Origin: Cohnella sp. OV330
GTDB lineage: Bacteria > Bacillota > Bacilli > Paenibacillales > Paenibacillaceae
Length of the DNA stretch: 64,000 bases
Direction of reading: 5' to 3'
NCBI RefSeq assembly: GCF_900112065.1
Contig: NZ_FOKE01000005.1
Location: 124,001 to 188,000 of the forward strand
How positions within the stretch are numbered: the first letter of the stretch is position 1; each line of letters opens with the position of its first letter. Below are positions 9,895 to 17,593 of the stretch, in pieces. The notes under the pieces were generated by a model, which saw only the letters and a program-made list of their open reading frames with translations, was not told where the DNA came from and made no database searches. The position numbers and the translations under genes are program-made.

Positions 9895-10041
9895 TGGTGG
9901 AGCCAAGGGGGATAACAATATCCTGCTTTAACTTGCTGACGAAGCCAATTCGCCGAAATAGAGTGCTGCGGTAGATATCGAGACCATGCTCGTCCGCCTC
10001 CGGCTCCCTGCGCGTGGAACGCTCCCTCCAGGGCTCCAACA
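9895..10041 (-). repeat. tRNA-Ala 3'-end-derived element, copy A
   Basis: A 147-base unit that on the minus strand ends with the same 19 bases as the tRNA-Ala gene (plus-strand TGGTGGAGCCAAGGGGGAT at 9895-9913) and begins with a near-perfect inverted copy of them (plus-strand GGCTCCAACA at 10032-10041). It is clearly homologous to copy B at 10089-10247 over its whole length, with scattered substitutions and a small indel near 10010. Just before the tRNA-like end lies a small palindrome GGATATTGTTATCC. No ribosome binding site or convincing gene is inside. Confidence 0.8.
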
Positions 10042-10042
10042 A

Positions 10043-10080
10043 ACAACAAAAAACCACGTCCAGTTGGACGTGGTAGGTGG
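10043..10080 (-). terminator. Terminator between elements B and A
   Basis: On the minus strand CCACGTCCA and TGGACGTGG form a 9-bp stem with a 2-base centre, followed by TTTTTTG. It is nested inside a larger inverted repeat formed by 10032-10047 and 10083-10098. Confidence 0.75.
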
Positions 10081-10088
10081 TCGTTGTT

Positions 10089-10247
10089 TGGTGGAGCCAA
10101 GGGGGATAACGATATCCTGATTAAACTTGCTCACGAAGTAAATTCGCCGAAGTAGAGCGCAGCGGTTGATATCGATGCCATGCTCGTCCGCTTCGCTCCC
10201 TGCGCGTGGAACGCTCCCCGGGGTTCGCCCCCTACGGGGCTCCACCA
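10089..10247 (-). repeat. tRNA-Ala 3'-end-derived element, copy B
   Basis: A 159-base unit bounded by perfect inverted repeats: TGGTGGAGCC at 10089-10098 and GGCTCCACCA at 10238-10247, extendable to 12 bp (TTTGGTGGAGCC / GGCTCCACCAAA). The left boundary is a 19-base exact copy of the tRNA-Ala 3' end including CCA (10089-10107). Read on the minus strand, it starts TGGTGGAGCC and ends with a hairpin GGATATCGTTATCC followed by CCCTTGGCTCCACCA, which mimics a tRNA T-arm plus 3' acceptor strand. The 5' GGAGCC can pair with the 3' GGCTCC like an acceptor stem. No integrase or transposase gene is nearby. Confidence 0.8.
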
Positions 10248-10253
10248 AATGCA

Positions 10254-10277
10254 AAAAAACACGCCTTATCGGCGTGT
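10254..10277 (-). terminator. tRNA-Ala terminator
   Basis: On the minus strand ACACGCCG and GGCGTGT form a stem around ATAA, followed by a run of seven T. It lies about 15 bases after the tRNA 3' end and inside a 16-bp inverted repeat (10238-10253 with 10288-10303). Confidence 0.8.
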
Positions 10278-10292
10278 CTGTAAGTTTGCATT

Positions 10293-10368
10293 TGGTGGAG
10301 CCAAGGGGGATCGAACCCCTGACCTCATCGCTGCCAGCGATGCGCTCTCCCAGCTGAGCTATGGCCCC
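10293..10368 (-). tRNA. tRNA-Ala (anticodon GGC)
   Basis: A 76-base tRNA that starts GGGGCCATAGCTCAG and ends GGCTCCACCA, with encoded CCA. The D-arm is AGCTCAGCTGGGAGAGC, the anticodon stem CATCG/CGATG encloses CTGGCAG with anticodon GGC, and the T-arm contains GTTCGAT. The last 19 bases are repeated twice downstream at about 200-base intervals (10089 and 9895). nrdR lies upstream on the same strand. Confidence 0.97.
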
Positions 10369-10463
10369 ATATCATGTGTCGTTCGTTGGCGACAAGAATG
10401 ATCTTATCACAGGAGCAAAAGGCATGTCAACCACATTTTAAACATATATTCTTTGCTTCACGG

Positions 10464-10500
10464 AAGCAAAAGAAGGCTCTGCCGCGAGATCGCAGAGCCT
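10464..10500 (-). terminator. nrdR terminator
   Basis: On the minus strand AGGCTCTGC and GCAGAGCCT form a 9-bp stem around a 9-base loop, followed by TCTTTTGCTT. It lies 36 bases after the nrdR stop and separates nrdR from tRNA-Ala. Confidence 0.75.
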
Positions 10501-10535
10501 GTCCGCCGTTCAGACCGAACTCCCATGTCCAATTG

Positions 10536-10997
10536 TCAAATCCCGTGCTTGTTGATGAGCACGTTCAATTCTTTGAGGAACATGTTGATGTCCTTGAACT
10601 GCCGGTACACGGACGCGAAGCGCACGTAGGCGACCTCGTCGACCGGGTACAGCTGCTCCATGACGCTCTCGCCGATCATGTTGCTGTCGATCTCCGCCTG
10701 GGCGGTGTTGCGCAGCTCGCGCTCGACGTTGGAGACGAGGATCTCGAGCTGTCCGACGGACACAGGGCGCTTCTCGCAAGCGCGCAGCAAGCCGCGCAGC
10801 AGCTTTTCGCGGCTGAACTCTTCGCGGCTGCCGTCTTTCTTGATGACGATCAGCGGCGTCTCTTCGACCATCTCGAACGTCGTGAAGCGGCGATTGCAGG
10901 ATTCGCATTCGCGACGCCGGCGGATCGACTTATTGTCGTTGGCCGGACGGGAGTCCAGCACCTTCGTACCGTTGTAGTCGCAATAAGGACATTTCAT
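10536..10997 (-). CDS. nrdR: Transcriptional repressor NrdR
   Basis: A 153-residue protein matching the usual NrdR length of about 150. It has the N-terminal zinc ribbon (MKCPYC with CESC about 28 residues on), then the RRRREC linker and RFTTFE, and an ATP-cone domain from about 46 ([23 protein letters not shown]). NrdR binds ATP or dATP and represses ribonucleotide reductase genes through NrdR boxes. No ribonucleotide reductase gene is in this window. It is divergent from the spore protein gene at 11114 and followed by its own terminator. Confidence 0.97.
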   Translation of the reverse strand: MKCPYCDYNGTKVLDSRPANDNKSIRRRRECESCNRRFTTFEMVEETPLIVIKKDGSREEFSREKLLRGLLRACEKRPVSVGQLEILVSNVERELRNTAQAEIDSNMIGESVMEQLYPVDEVAYVRFASVYRQFKDINMFLKELNVLINKHGI

Positions 10998-11113
10998 ATA
11001 TGGACGGCTCTCCTTTGACGAGAGAAACTTTTTTTAATTTTCCAAGCCTTCCCTTACATGATTCCGGGGATAAGGCACATAATACGTTTACCAACCGCGA
11101 GGAGGTGAACAAC

Positions 11114-11335
11114 ATGAGCCAAGGAAACAACAGCAACAGCAACAACCTGGTGGTACCTCAATCTCACGGTGCGCTTGACCAACTGAAATATGAAGTTGCT
11201 CAAGAACTCGGCATCGCAATCCCGCAAGACGGTTACTACGGGAACATGGTTACTCGCGACACCGGTTCGATCGGTGGCAGCATCACGAAGCGCCTGGTGC
11301 AAATCGCCGAGCAACAACTCGCAGGCCGTTTCTAA
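11114..11335 (+). CDS. Alpha/beta-type small acid-soluble spore protein
   Basis: A 73-residue spore DNA-binding protein that protects spore DNA and serves as an amino-acid store. It shows the family motifs ALDQLKYEVAQELGI and GSIGGSITKRLVQIAEQQL; the EVAQELGI part is the germination protease (GPR) site. The start at 11114 is set by a perfect GGAGGTGA 5 bases upstream; the frame is open 38 codons earlier but that part has no family similarity. Transcription by a forespore sigma factor (sigma G) is expected from the family. This gene is direct evidence that the organism sporulates. Confidence 0.96.
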   Translation: MSQGNNSNSNNLVVPQSHGALDQLKYEVAQELGIAIPQDGYYGNMVTRDTGSIGGSITKRLVQIAEQQLAGRF

Positions 11336-11374
11336 GTTCATGCTCTTCACCTAGGTAATTCAATAACAAGGAGT

Positions 11375-11405
11375 CCTGAAGCTTCGCGCTTCAGGGCTTC
11401 TTTTC
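11375..11405 (+). terminator. Terminator of the spore protein gene
   Basis: CCTGAAGC and GCTTCAGG form an 8-bp stem around TTCGC, followed by GCTTCTTTTCC. It lies 40 bases after the spore protein stop, and faces the converging transglycosylase gene. Confidence 0.8.
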
Positions 11406-11418
11406 CATTTTAACGCGC

Positions 11419-12000
11419 TTAAGACCAATTGTCATACAGTTCGTCGTATTTCTTGCGGTAAAAAAGCACTTTTTGCACGTATCTTCGGGTTTCACCGTAA
11501 GGAATGTCCGATAGCGACTCCTCCCGGCCGTCCCATGTACCCTCTCGCAGCCACTGCTTCACCTTGCCGGGTCCCGCATTGTATGCGGCTAGGGACTTAA
11601 CCGGATCGCCGTCGAATTGTCGCAGGAGCTCCTTGAGGTACCAGGCTCCGAGGCGAATGCCGGCGTCGGCCCGCTCGCCTGCTTGCTTGGTCGTGATGCT
11701 GCCGAAGTCTTCTTGTTTCAGGATCCACTCCGCGGTATCCGGCATGATCTGCATGATGCCGATCGCGCCTTTCGGAGACACGGCATCCGGTTCGAAGTTG
11801 GATTCAACCCGGATGACGGCCGCGATGAGACGCGGATCCACCGCATACCGATCCGCATTCGACTGAATCTCTTCCTGGTACTGAATCGGATAAACCATCT
11901 TGCCTAGCCATTCCGAACGAAAAAACAGCAGCGCGACGACGATGAGGAACAGCGCCAAAAACCAGCGTTTTCGCTTCGGCCTTGTCCTTTTTTTGCTCAT
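11419..12000 (-). CDS. Membrane-anchored lytic transglycosylase (SLT domain)
   Basis: A 193-residue protein with a basic N-terminus (KKRTRPKRKR), one transmembrane segment at about 13-27 and an extracytoplasmic SLT domain at about 45-185. The catalytic Glu66 is in VIRVESNF, followed by the family motifs GAIGIMQIMP and AAYNAGPG. It would cleave peptidoglycan glycan strands to 1,6-anhydro products. Its start overlaps the coaE stop as ATGA, so the two are translationally coupled; this pairing occurs in other Bacillales. There is no LysM or other wall-binding module. Confidence 0.94.
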   Translation of the reverse strand: MSKKRTRPKRKRWFLALFLIVVALLFFRSEWLGKMVYPIQYQEEIQSNADRYAVDPRLIAAVIRVESNFEPDAVSPKGAIGIMQIMPDTAEWILKQEDFGSITTKQAGERADAGIRLGAWYLKELLRQFDGDPVKSLAAYNAGPGKVKQWLREGTWDGREESLSDIPYGETRRYVQKVLFYRKKYDELYDNWS

Positions 12001-12605
12001 AACGGTACCGTTCCCGGATGGAGCGACCGCCAGAAGCGATCCAACTGCGCTTCCGTATCCGCGATCGTGCCGCTATTGTCGATGACGTAATCGGCCATTT
12101 GCCGCTTCTTTTCAATATCCATCTGGGCGCAGATCCGCTTGTCCGCTTCCTCCGGCGCCAGTCCGTCGCGTTCGATCAGACGCAACCGCTGGACTTCGCG
12201 GGGGACGTATGCGACCATGACGCCCTCGTATAAATGCTGCAGCCCCGACTCGTACAGCAGCGGAATGTCCGCCACCACCAGCCGATCGGGCCGCTCCGCC
12301 TCCAGCGCGGCGATCCGCTCGCGCATCAGCTCGCGAATGGCCGGATGCGTAATCGCCTCCAAAGCTTTTCTTTCTTCCGCGTCGGCGAATACGATCGTCC
12401 CCAACAGACGTCTGTTGAGCGTGCCGTCCTCCTGGATGACGCCTGCCCCGAAACGCTCCGCGATCCGGGCGAGCGAGGCTTGTCCGGGCTCGACGATTTC
12501 CCGGGCAATTCGATCCGCGTCGACGAGCGCCGCCCCGCGGGCGACCAGCATACGTGCGACTGTACTCTTGCCGGTGGCGATGCCGCCGGTCAATCCGATG
12601 TTCAT
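11997..12605 (-). CDS. coaE: Dephospho-CoA kinase
   Basis: A 202-residue kinase that phosphorylates the 3'-hydroxyl of dephospho-CoA, the last step of coenzyme A synthesis. The P-loop is GGIATGKST at 7-15, followed by DADRIAREIVEPG in the CoA-binding region, and the lid segment RLIERDGLAPEEADKRICAQM. The length matches the family (about 200). It sits in the conserved polA-mutM-ytaF-coaE order of Bacillales and is coupled to the lytic transglycosylase gene downstream. Confidence 0.97.
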   Translation of the reverse strand: MNIGLTGGIATGKSTVARMLVARGAALVDADRIAREIVEPGQASLARIAERFGAGVIQEDGTLNRRLLGTIVFADAEERKALEAITHPAIRELMRERIAALEAERPDRLVVADIPLLYESGLQHLYEGVMVAYVPREVQRLRLIERDGLAPEEADKRICAQMDIEKKRQMADYVIDNSGTIADTEAQLDRFWRSLHPGTVPL

Positions 12606-12711
12606 CCTGTTAACCTCCTTGCAGCGGCTGCATCAGCCGTCTTTCGCTCCATACGAAAGGGACGCCTCTTTTCCGCGTTGGTCCCGCACGTCAGAACCCG
12701 ACATTCCCCGC

Positions 12712-12792
12712 CATGCCATTATCCCCTCGGCTCAGATCCGGTTAACGAACCGGCTGCCGACCCTTCTGCTGAGTCAATGGGATAATGGCATG
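12712..12792. repeat. 81-base palindromic element between ytaF and coaE
   Basis: CATGCCATTATCCC at 12712-12725 and GGGATAATGGCATG at 12779-12792 are perfect 14-bp inverted repeats around 53 bases. Inside is a second hairpin CCGGTTAACGAACCGG. The arms contain a core close to CATTATCCCATCGRCTCAG that recurs in other intergenic spaces of this window (34969-34992 and, reversed, 48826-48850), so this looks like a REP-type extragenic palindrome. Confidence 0.75.
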
Positions 12793-12824
12793 AATTAAAC
12801 TACAAGACGACGATATCAGGCCCC

Positions 12825-13598
12825 TTAAGACGCCTGCATCAGCTTGAATATACCCATTATGATTAAAATAATTCCCGGCAAAACGGTTAGCCGCTGCACC
12901 CATCGCATACCCGACGCCAAAAACCCCACGCGCATGCCCGCCCAAAGAAACATGCCGCTCGCCGCGGCGATCAAGATCGCGGTCGGCACCGCGGGAAATC
13001 CAACGAGCGCAGCCCCGATGCCCGCCCCGAATGCGTCCAGCGACAAAGCGATGCCGAGCAGCAGCGCCTCTCCGGAAGTAATGATGCCCGACCGGTCCAC
13101 GTCGGCGACCGAAGGCGTCCGCAAGATTTGGATGATGAGACCGAATACGCGAAGCTCCAACGTCAGCATCGGCACGGCGCCTTCGGCGTCCGCCGGGTGC
13201 TGCGCCGTAAGGCCCGACTTCGCAACCGAAGCCCCGTCGTCCTTGGCGCCCAGCGCCATAACCCGGCTCTCTTCCCCGGCTACGGTCCCCACGTTCGCCG
13301 CGTCATTCCCATCTTCGTCCGCTTTGCGATTTCGAGCGAATTGGATCAAAGCCCAAGTCCCGATCCCGATCAGTATCGCCGCGCCGACGGCCTTGGATCC
13401 ATAGGGCGACAGCCATCCGGCGATGAGCGATCCGACGAGCATGGAGATGAGGATAACCGCGCCCGAGCAGGCCGCGATGATCGCGATGGACGGGAGCGGG
13501 ATGCGAATCTTGCGTAGACCGTACGTAATGCCGACACCGAAGCCGTCCAGACTGACCGCGAACGCGAGAAATAACAAGGATGCCGAATGTGCGAGCAT
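12825..13598 (-). CDS. ytaF: Sporulation membrane protein YtaF (MntP-like)
   Basis: A 257-residue integral membrane protein with six predicted segments in two related halves. Each half carries the MntP-type signature: LAFAVSLDGFGVGITYGLR near 12-30 and LLGIALSLDAFGAGIGAALVGFP near 177-199. The two halves are joined by a hydrophilic, Ala/Asp-rich loop (about 90-145) that makes it longer than the usual 210 residues or so. MntP relatives export manganese, but the transported ion of YtaF is not established. Its place beside mutM and coaE is conserved in Bacillales. Confidence 0.9.
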   Translation of the reverse strand: MLAHSASLLFLAFAVSLDGFGVGITYGLRKIRIPLPSIAIIAACSGAVILISMLVGSLIAGWLSPYGSKAVGAAILIGIGTWALIQFARNRKADEDGNDAANVGTVAGEESRVMALGAKDDGASVAKSGLTAQHPADAEGAVPMLTLELRVFGLIIQILRTPSVADVDRSGIITSGEALLLGIALSLDAFGAGIGAALVGFPAVPTAILIAAASGMFLWAGMRVGFLASGMRWVQRLTVLPGIILIIMGIFKLMQAS

Positions 13599-13711
13599 GA
13601 CCGTACCTCCTGCATGGCGAATACATGCCGACGAACCCGGTTAGGGATCGACGGTTCTGTTCATCCTATGCAGAAGCGCGGGCGAATGCCCGCTTCAATT
13701 CGAACAATCGG

Positions 13712-14653
13712 TTACGATTCGCCGGCAGCCGAGCCGTCCAGTCTGCGCTTTACGGCGTTGCCGCCCTCCCGGTACCGCTTCGATGCAGCCGCGCTGACGC
13801 CGCTCGCCGGGCCAGCAGCTCCCTTCGGCGGTTTTTGGCATTTCGCGCACACATGCGTGCCGCGCCCGCCGACGACCGACTTGGCGATCGGGTACCCGCA
13901 GACAGGGCAAGCTTCGCCTGTCCGGCCGTATACGCGCAGCCGATGCTGAAACATCCCCATCTCGCCTTGTCCGTTGACGTAAGACTTGACCGAAGAGCCT
14001 CCGGCTTCGACTGCGGCCGTCAGCGTGGTCACGATCGCCTCATGGAGCCTGGTCCAATCCTTGGACTTCAGCTCGCCGGCCATGCGTTCCGGATGAATGC
14101 CCGCCAGATGCAGCGCCTCATCTACATAAATATTGCCGAGTCCCACGATCCATTCCTGATTCAGGAGCAGCGGCTTGATCTTCGTATTCCTGCGGCCGAG
14201 CGAGCCCATCAGCGCTTCCGCGGTAAAACCCGCTTCGAGCGGCTCGAGCCCGAGCTTCGCGAGCGGCGGCGACACGAGCTCCTCTCCCGTAGGGAAGAGA
14301 TGCATCGTGCCGAACTGCCGAACGTCCGTGTACCGCAGCGCGGTCCCGTCCGTGAAGTGGAAAATAACGTGCGTATGCTTGTCCAGCGGCGCATCGTCCG
14401 CGAACATGCCGTACCGGCCTTCCATTCGCAAATGGGAGACGAGTACGAGTCCGTCCAGGATCAGCCGCAAAAACTTGCCCCGCCGCTCGACGGACGTAAA
14501 CGTCCGTCCCTCCAGCATCGCGCCGAACACGTCGGGATCGTCCGGCTTCTGCAAGATGCGCGGCAGGCGCACCGTTACCGATCGAATCCGCTTGCCTACG
14601 ATCAGCTCGCTCAGCGTGCGTCTGACCGTCTCTACTTCCGGGAGTTCCGGCAT
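13712..14653 (-). CDS. mutM: Formamidopyrimidine-DNA glycosylase with extended C-terminus
   Basis: A base-excision glycosylase/AP lyase for 8-oxoguanine and formamidopyrimidines. The N-terminus PELPEVETVRR supplies the catalytic Pro and Glu, and the conserved Lys is in LDKHTHV. The helix-two-turn-helix includes VGLGNIYVDEALHLAGIHP, and the zinc finger reads CPVCGY with CAKCQ. Usual proteins end just after the zinc finger at about 274 residues; here a further 38 or so residues rich in Ala, Gly and Lys/Arg follow (GAAGPASGVSAAASKRYREG). The reading frame is clean, so the tail is real in this sequence. It lies between polA and ytaF. Confidence 0.96.
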   Translation of the reverse strand: MPELPEVETVRRTLSELIVGKRIRSVTVRLPRILQKPDDPDVFGAMLEGRTFTSVERRGKFLRLILDGLVLVSHLRMEGRYGMFADDAPLDKHTHVIFHFTDGTALRYTDVRQFGTMHLFPTGEELVSPPLAKLGLEPLEAGFTAEALMGSLGRRNTKIKPLLLNQEWIVGLGNIYVDEALHLAGIHPERMAGELKSKDWTRLHEAIVTTLTAAVEAGGSSVKSYVNGQGEMGMFQHRLRVYGRTGEACPVCGYPIAKSVVGGRGTHVCAKCQKPPKGAAGPASGVSAAASKRYREGGNAVKRRLDGSAAGES

Positions 14654-14718
14654 CTGTCGTTCATCCTTTCTCTAAGGTGACTGATCGATTCGCTAAAAGC
14701 CGACCCGGCACGAGTCGC

Positions 14719-17433
14719 TTACTTCGCCTCGTACCAGTTGACGCCGGCGCTAACCTCCGCCTTCAGCGGCACGTCGAGCGGCAGCGCGGAAGCCATCACT
14801 TCCGGCACGAGCTTCTTCATCAAATCCAGCTCCTCCGGCGGCACCTCGAATACGAGTTCGTCATGCACCTGAAGCAGCATTCGGCTCTTAAGCCCCTTAT
14901 CCCTCAACGCCTCGGCCATGCGTACCATGGCGAGCTTGATAATGTCGGCGGCCGTGCCTTGGATCGGCGTATTCATCGCCGTTCGCTCCGCGAACGATCG
15001 CAAATTGAAGTTCGACGAGCGAATATCCGGCAGATAACGGCGCCGCTCGAGCATCGTCTTGACGTAGCCTTCCTTCTTCGCTTGCGCGACGATGTCGTCC
15101 ATGTAGCGACGTACGCCCGGGAAGGCAGCAAAGTACTGCTCGATAAAGGCAGCCGCTTCCTTCCGCGTAATGCCAAGATTCTGGGAGAGGCCGTAATCGC
15201 TGATCCCATAGACGATGCCGAAGTTGACGGCTTTAGCGCTGCGGCGCATGTTGCCGTCCACCTGCTCGGCGCTGACGCCGAATACGTCCATCGCCGTCTT
15301 CGTATGAACGTCCATTTCCAGACGGAACGCTTCCTTCAGCCCTTCGTCCCCGGAAATATGCGCCAGCACCCGGAGCTCGATCTGCGAGTAGTCGGCGGCG
15401 AGAATCTGCCAGTCCGGCTCGGAAGGCACGAACGCCTTGCGAATCTGTCTGCCCTCTTCCATGCGGATCGGGATGTTCTGCAGGTTCGGATACTGGCTGC
15501 TGAGCCGTCCCGTGGCCGCGATCGTCTGACGATAGTAGGTGTGGATCTTGCCGTCCTCCGGCCGAATTTCCTTTAGCAAGCCCTCGATATATGTCGACTG
15601 GAGCTTGGCGAGCTGGCGGTAGTGCAGGATGAGCCGCACGATCTCGTGGTAGGGCTCCAGCTTCTCCAGCACCTCGGCGTCCGTCGAATAGCCGGTCTTC
15701 GTCTTTTTGACGACGGGCAGGCCGAGCTTGTCGAACAGCACCTCTCCCAGCTGCCTGGTCGAGCCGATGTTGAATTCAAAGCCTGCGATCCGGTAAATCT
15801 CGCTCACGATCTGGCCGATCCGCGCCTGGAAGTCCTTGCCCAGCTCTTCGAGCGCCTCGGCCTGCACGACGATTCCCTGCTTTTCCATGTCGGCCAGGAT
15901 GATCGCGAGCGGCTGCTCGAGTTCGTAGAACAGCGGCTTCATGCCCGCCTCATCGAGCTCGGCCGCCTGCCGCGAGGCTAGCCGCCGGACCGCGTCCGCT
16001 TTGGACGCCAAATGGGCGGCCAGCGTCTCCGGCGCCGGCACGCGGAACTTCGCGCCTTTGCCGTACGCCGCTTCGTCCGACGCGATGCCGGGGAGCCCCA
16101 CCTTCGCGAGCAGTCCGACGAGCGAAGGATCCGCTTCGGTCGGGTCAAGCAAATACGCCGCGAGCGAGCAGCAGAACGCTTGGCCGCGCAGCTCGAGGCC
16201 GTGGCGTGCCAGCACGAGCTCCGCGCGGTGCAGGTCGTAGCCGGTCTTCGGCGCGTCGGCGTCCGCGAGCCAAGCCCTGAGCGGCGCAGCTTCGGGCGCA
16301 GTCAGCAGCGCCTCGAACGACAGCGCGTACACGCGCTCTCCCGCGGCGACCGCGATGCCGATGCCTTCGCTCTGATGCGGGTTGTCGCCGCTCGCGTCAA
16401 GGATGAAGCTATCGGCGTGCGGGAGCGCCTCCGCGAGCGCGGTCCAATCCGCGGCGTCGGTCATCCGCACCGTCTCGTAGGCGGCAGCAGCTTCGGCGAC
16501 CGAAGCTGCGTCCGCTTCGCCTTCGCTCAGCGCCAGCCGCTCGATGAGCGACTTGAACTCGAGCTTGCGCAGCGCCGCGAGAAGCGTCGGTTCTTCGGCG
16601 CCTTCCCAAGCGAGCTGCTCCCAGCTCCGCTCGACCGGGATCTCTCGCAGGATCGTCGCCAGCTCCTTGCTCATTTTTGCCGAGTCCATGTTGGTCCGCA
16701 CGTTCTCGCCGAGCTTGCCTTTGATCTCACCTGCATGCGCCAGCACTTCTTCGACGCTGCCGTACTCCGAGAGCAGCTTGAGCGCGGTCTTCTCCCCGAC
16801 CCCGGGAATGCCCGGGATATTGTCCGAGGCATCGCCCATAAGTCCCTTCAGGTCGATGATCTGAAGCGGCGTCAGTCCGTACTTGTCCCCGATCGCCGCG
16901 GGCGTATAGCGCTCCGTCTCGCTCACGCCCTTGCGCGTAAGGAGCACGCTCGTCCGCTCGGACGCCAGCTGCAGCATATCCTTGTCTCCCGAGACGACGA
17001 CAGCCTCGATGCCCGCCTGCTCGGCCTGCTTCGTCAGGGTGCCGATAATGTCGTCGGCCTCGTAGCCGGGAATCTCGTATCGATATATCGAGAATGCGTC
17101 CAGCAGTTCTTTGAGCAGCGGAAATTGCTCGGACAGCTCGGGCGGCGTCTTCTGCCGTCCGCCTTTGTATTCGGCGAAGCCCTCGTGACGGAACACCGTC
17201 TTGCCGGCGTCGAACGCCACGATCAGATGCGTCGGACGCTCCTCCTCGAGTACCTTGAGCAGCATCGTCGTGAATCCGAACACCGCGTTCGTATGCAAGC
17301 CCGCGGAGTTGGTCAGCGGCGGCATCGCATAAAACGCGCGGAATACGATACTGTTGCCGTCGATGAGGAGCAGCTTGTCCCGCCCGCCCTCGCCTTGCTC
17401 GGTTTTCCATTTATTCGCCATCGGTTTACGCAC
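14719..17433 (-). CDS. polA: DNA polymerase I
   Basis: A 904-residue polymerase with three regions. Residues about 18-300 are the 5'-nuclease (LLLIDGNSIVFRAFYA, GYEADDIIGT, GLMGDASDNIPG). Residues about 320-490 are the 3'-5' exonuclease fold, which lacks the catalytic DxE: the position reads FILDASGDN, so proofreading is probably absent, as in many Bacillus-type enzymes. Residues about 530-904 are the polymerase with motif A ILAADYSQIELRVLAH, the O-helix RRSAKAVNFGIVYGIS and motif C LLQVHDELVFEVP. The frame starts at a GTG at 17433; an in-frame ATG at 17421 is equally possible, as neither has a well-spaced ribosome binding site. Confidence 0.97.
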   Translation of the reverse strand: MRKPMANKWKTEQGEGGRDKLLLIDGNSIVFRAFYAMPPLTNSAGLHTNAVFGFTTMLLKVLEEERPTHLIVAFDAGKTVFRHEGFAEYKGGRQKTPPELSEQFPLLKELLDAFSIYRYEIPGYEADDIIGTLTKQAEQAGIEAVVVSGDKDMLQLASERTSVLLTRKGVSETERYTPAAIGDKYGLTPLQIIDLKGLMGDASDNIPGIPGVGEKTALKLLSEYGSVEEVLAHAGEIKGKLGENVRTNMDSAKMSKELATILREIPVERSWEQLAWEGAEEPTLLAALRKLEFKSLIERLALSEGEADAASVAEAAAAYETVRMTDAADWTALAEALPHADSFILDASGDNPHQSEGIGIAVAAGERVYALSFEALLTAPEAAPLRAWLADADAPKTGYDLHRAELVLARHGLELRGQAFCCSLAAYLLDPTEADPSLVGLLAKVGLPGIASDEAAYGKGAKFRVPAPETLAAHLASKADAVRRLASRQAAELDEAGMKPLFYELEQPLAIILADMEKQGIVVQAEALEELGKDFQARIGQIVSEIYRIAGFEFNIGSTRQLGEVLFDKLGLPVVKKTKTGYSTDAEVLEKLEPYHEIVRLILHYRQLAKLQSTYIEGLLKEIRPEDGKIHTYYRQTIAATGRLSSQYPNLQNIPIRMEEGRQIRKAFVPSEPDWQILAADYSQIELRVLAHISGDEGLKEAFRLEMDVHTKTAMDVFGVSAEQVDGNMRRSAKAVNFGIVYGISDYGLSQNLGITRKEAAAFIEQYFAAFPGVRRYMDDIVAQAKKEGYVKTMLERRRYLPDIRSSNFNLRSFAERTAMNTPIQGTAADIIKLAMVRMAEALRDKGLKSRMLLQVHDELVFEVPPEELDLMKKLVPEVMASALPLDVPLKAEVSAGVNWYEAK

Positions 17434-17593
17434 GCTCCATCCGTTCTTCTTCCATTAAGAATAATCATACCATAAACGCCGGAGACCGGGCGACGTTAGG
17501 CGCCGAGCCGCTTTAAGGAAAGTTTAAGCACCTGGCCCGCGCGGGCTGTGTTAATATTGCTAATATATTTGAAGCGTAAGGAGAGAGTTCGCG

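Noticed and set aside
9803..10254. Overlapping minus-strand frames of 84-108 codons across the tRNA-derived elements
   Set aside because: No ribosome binding sites, frames differ between the two homologous units because of indels, and they run through terminators; protein coding is unlikely.
9895..10368. Attachment site of a prophage or integrative element at tRNA-Ala
   Set aside because: No integrase, phage or conjugation genes lie between or near the copies, and the copies are only about 200 bases apart; the elements are better treated as small repeats in their own right.
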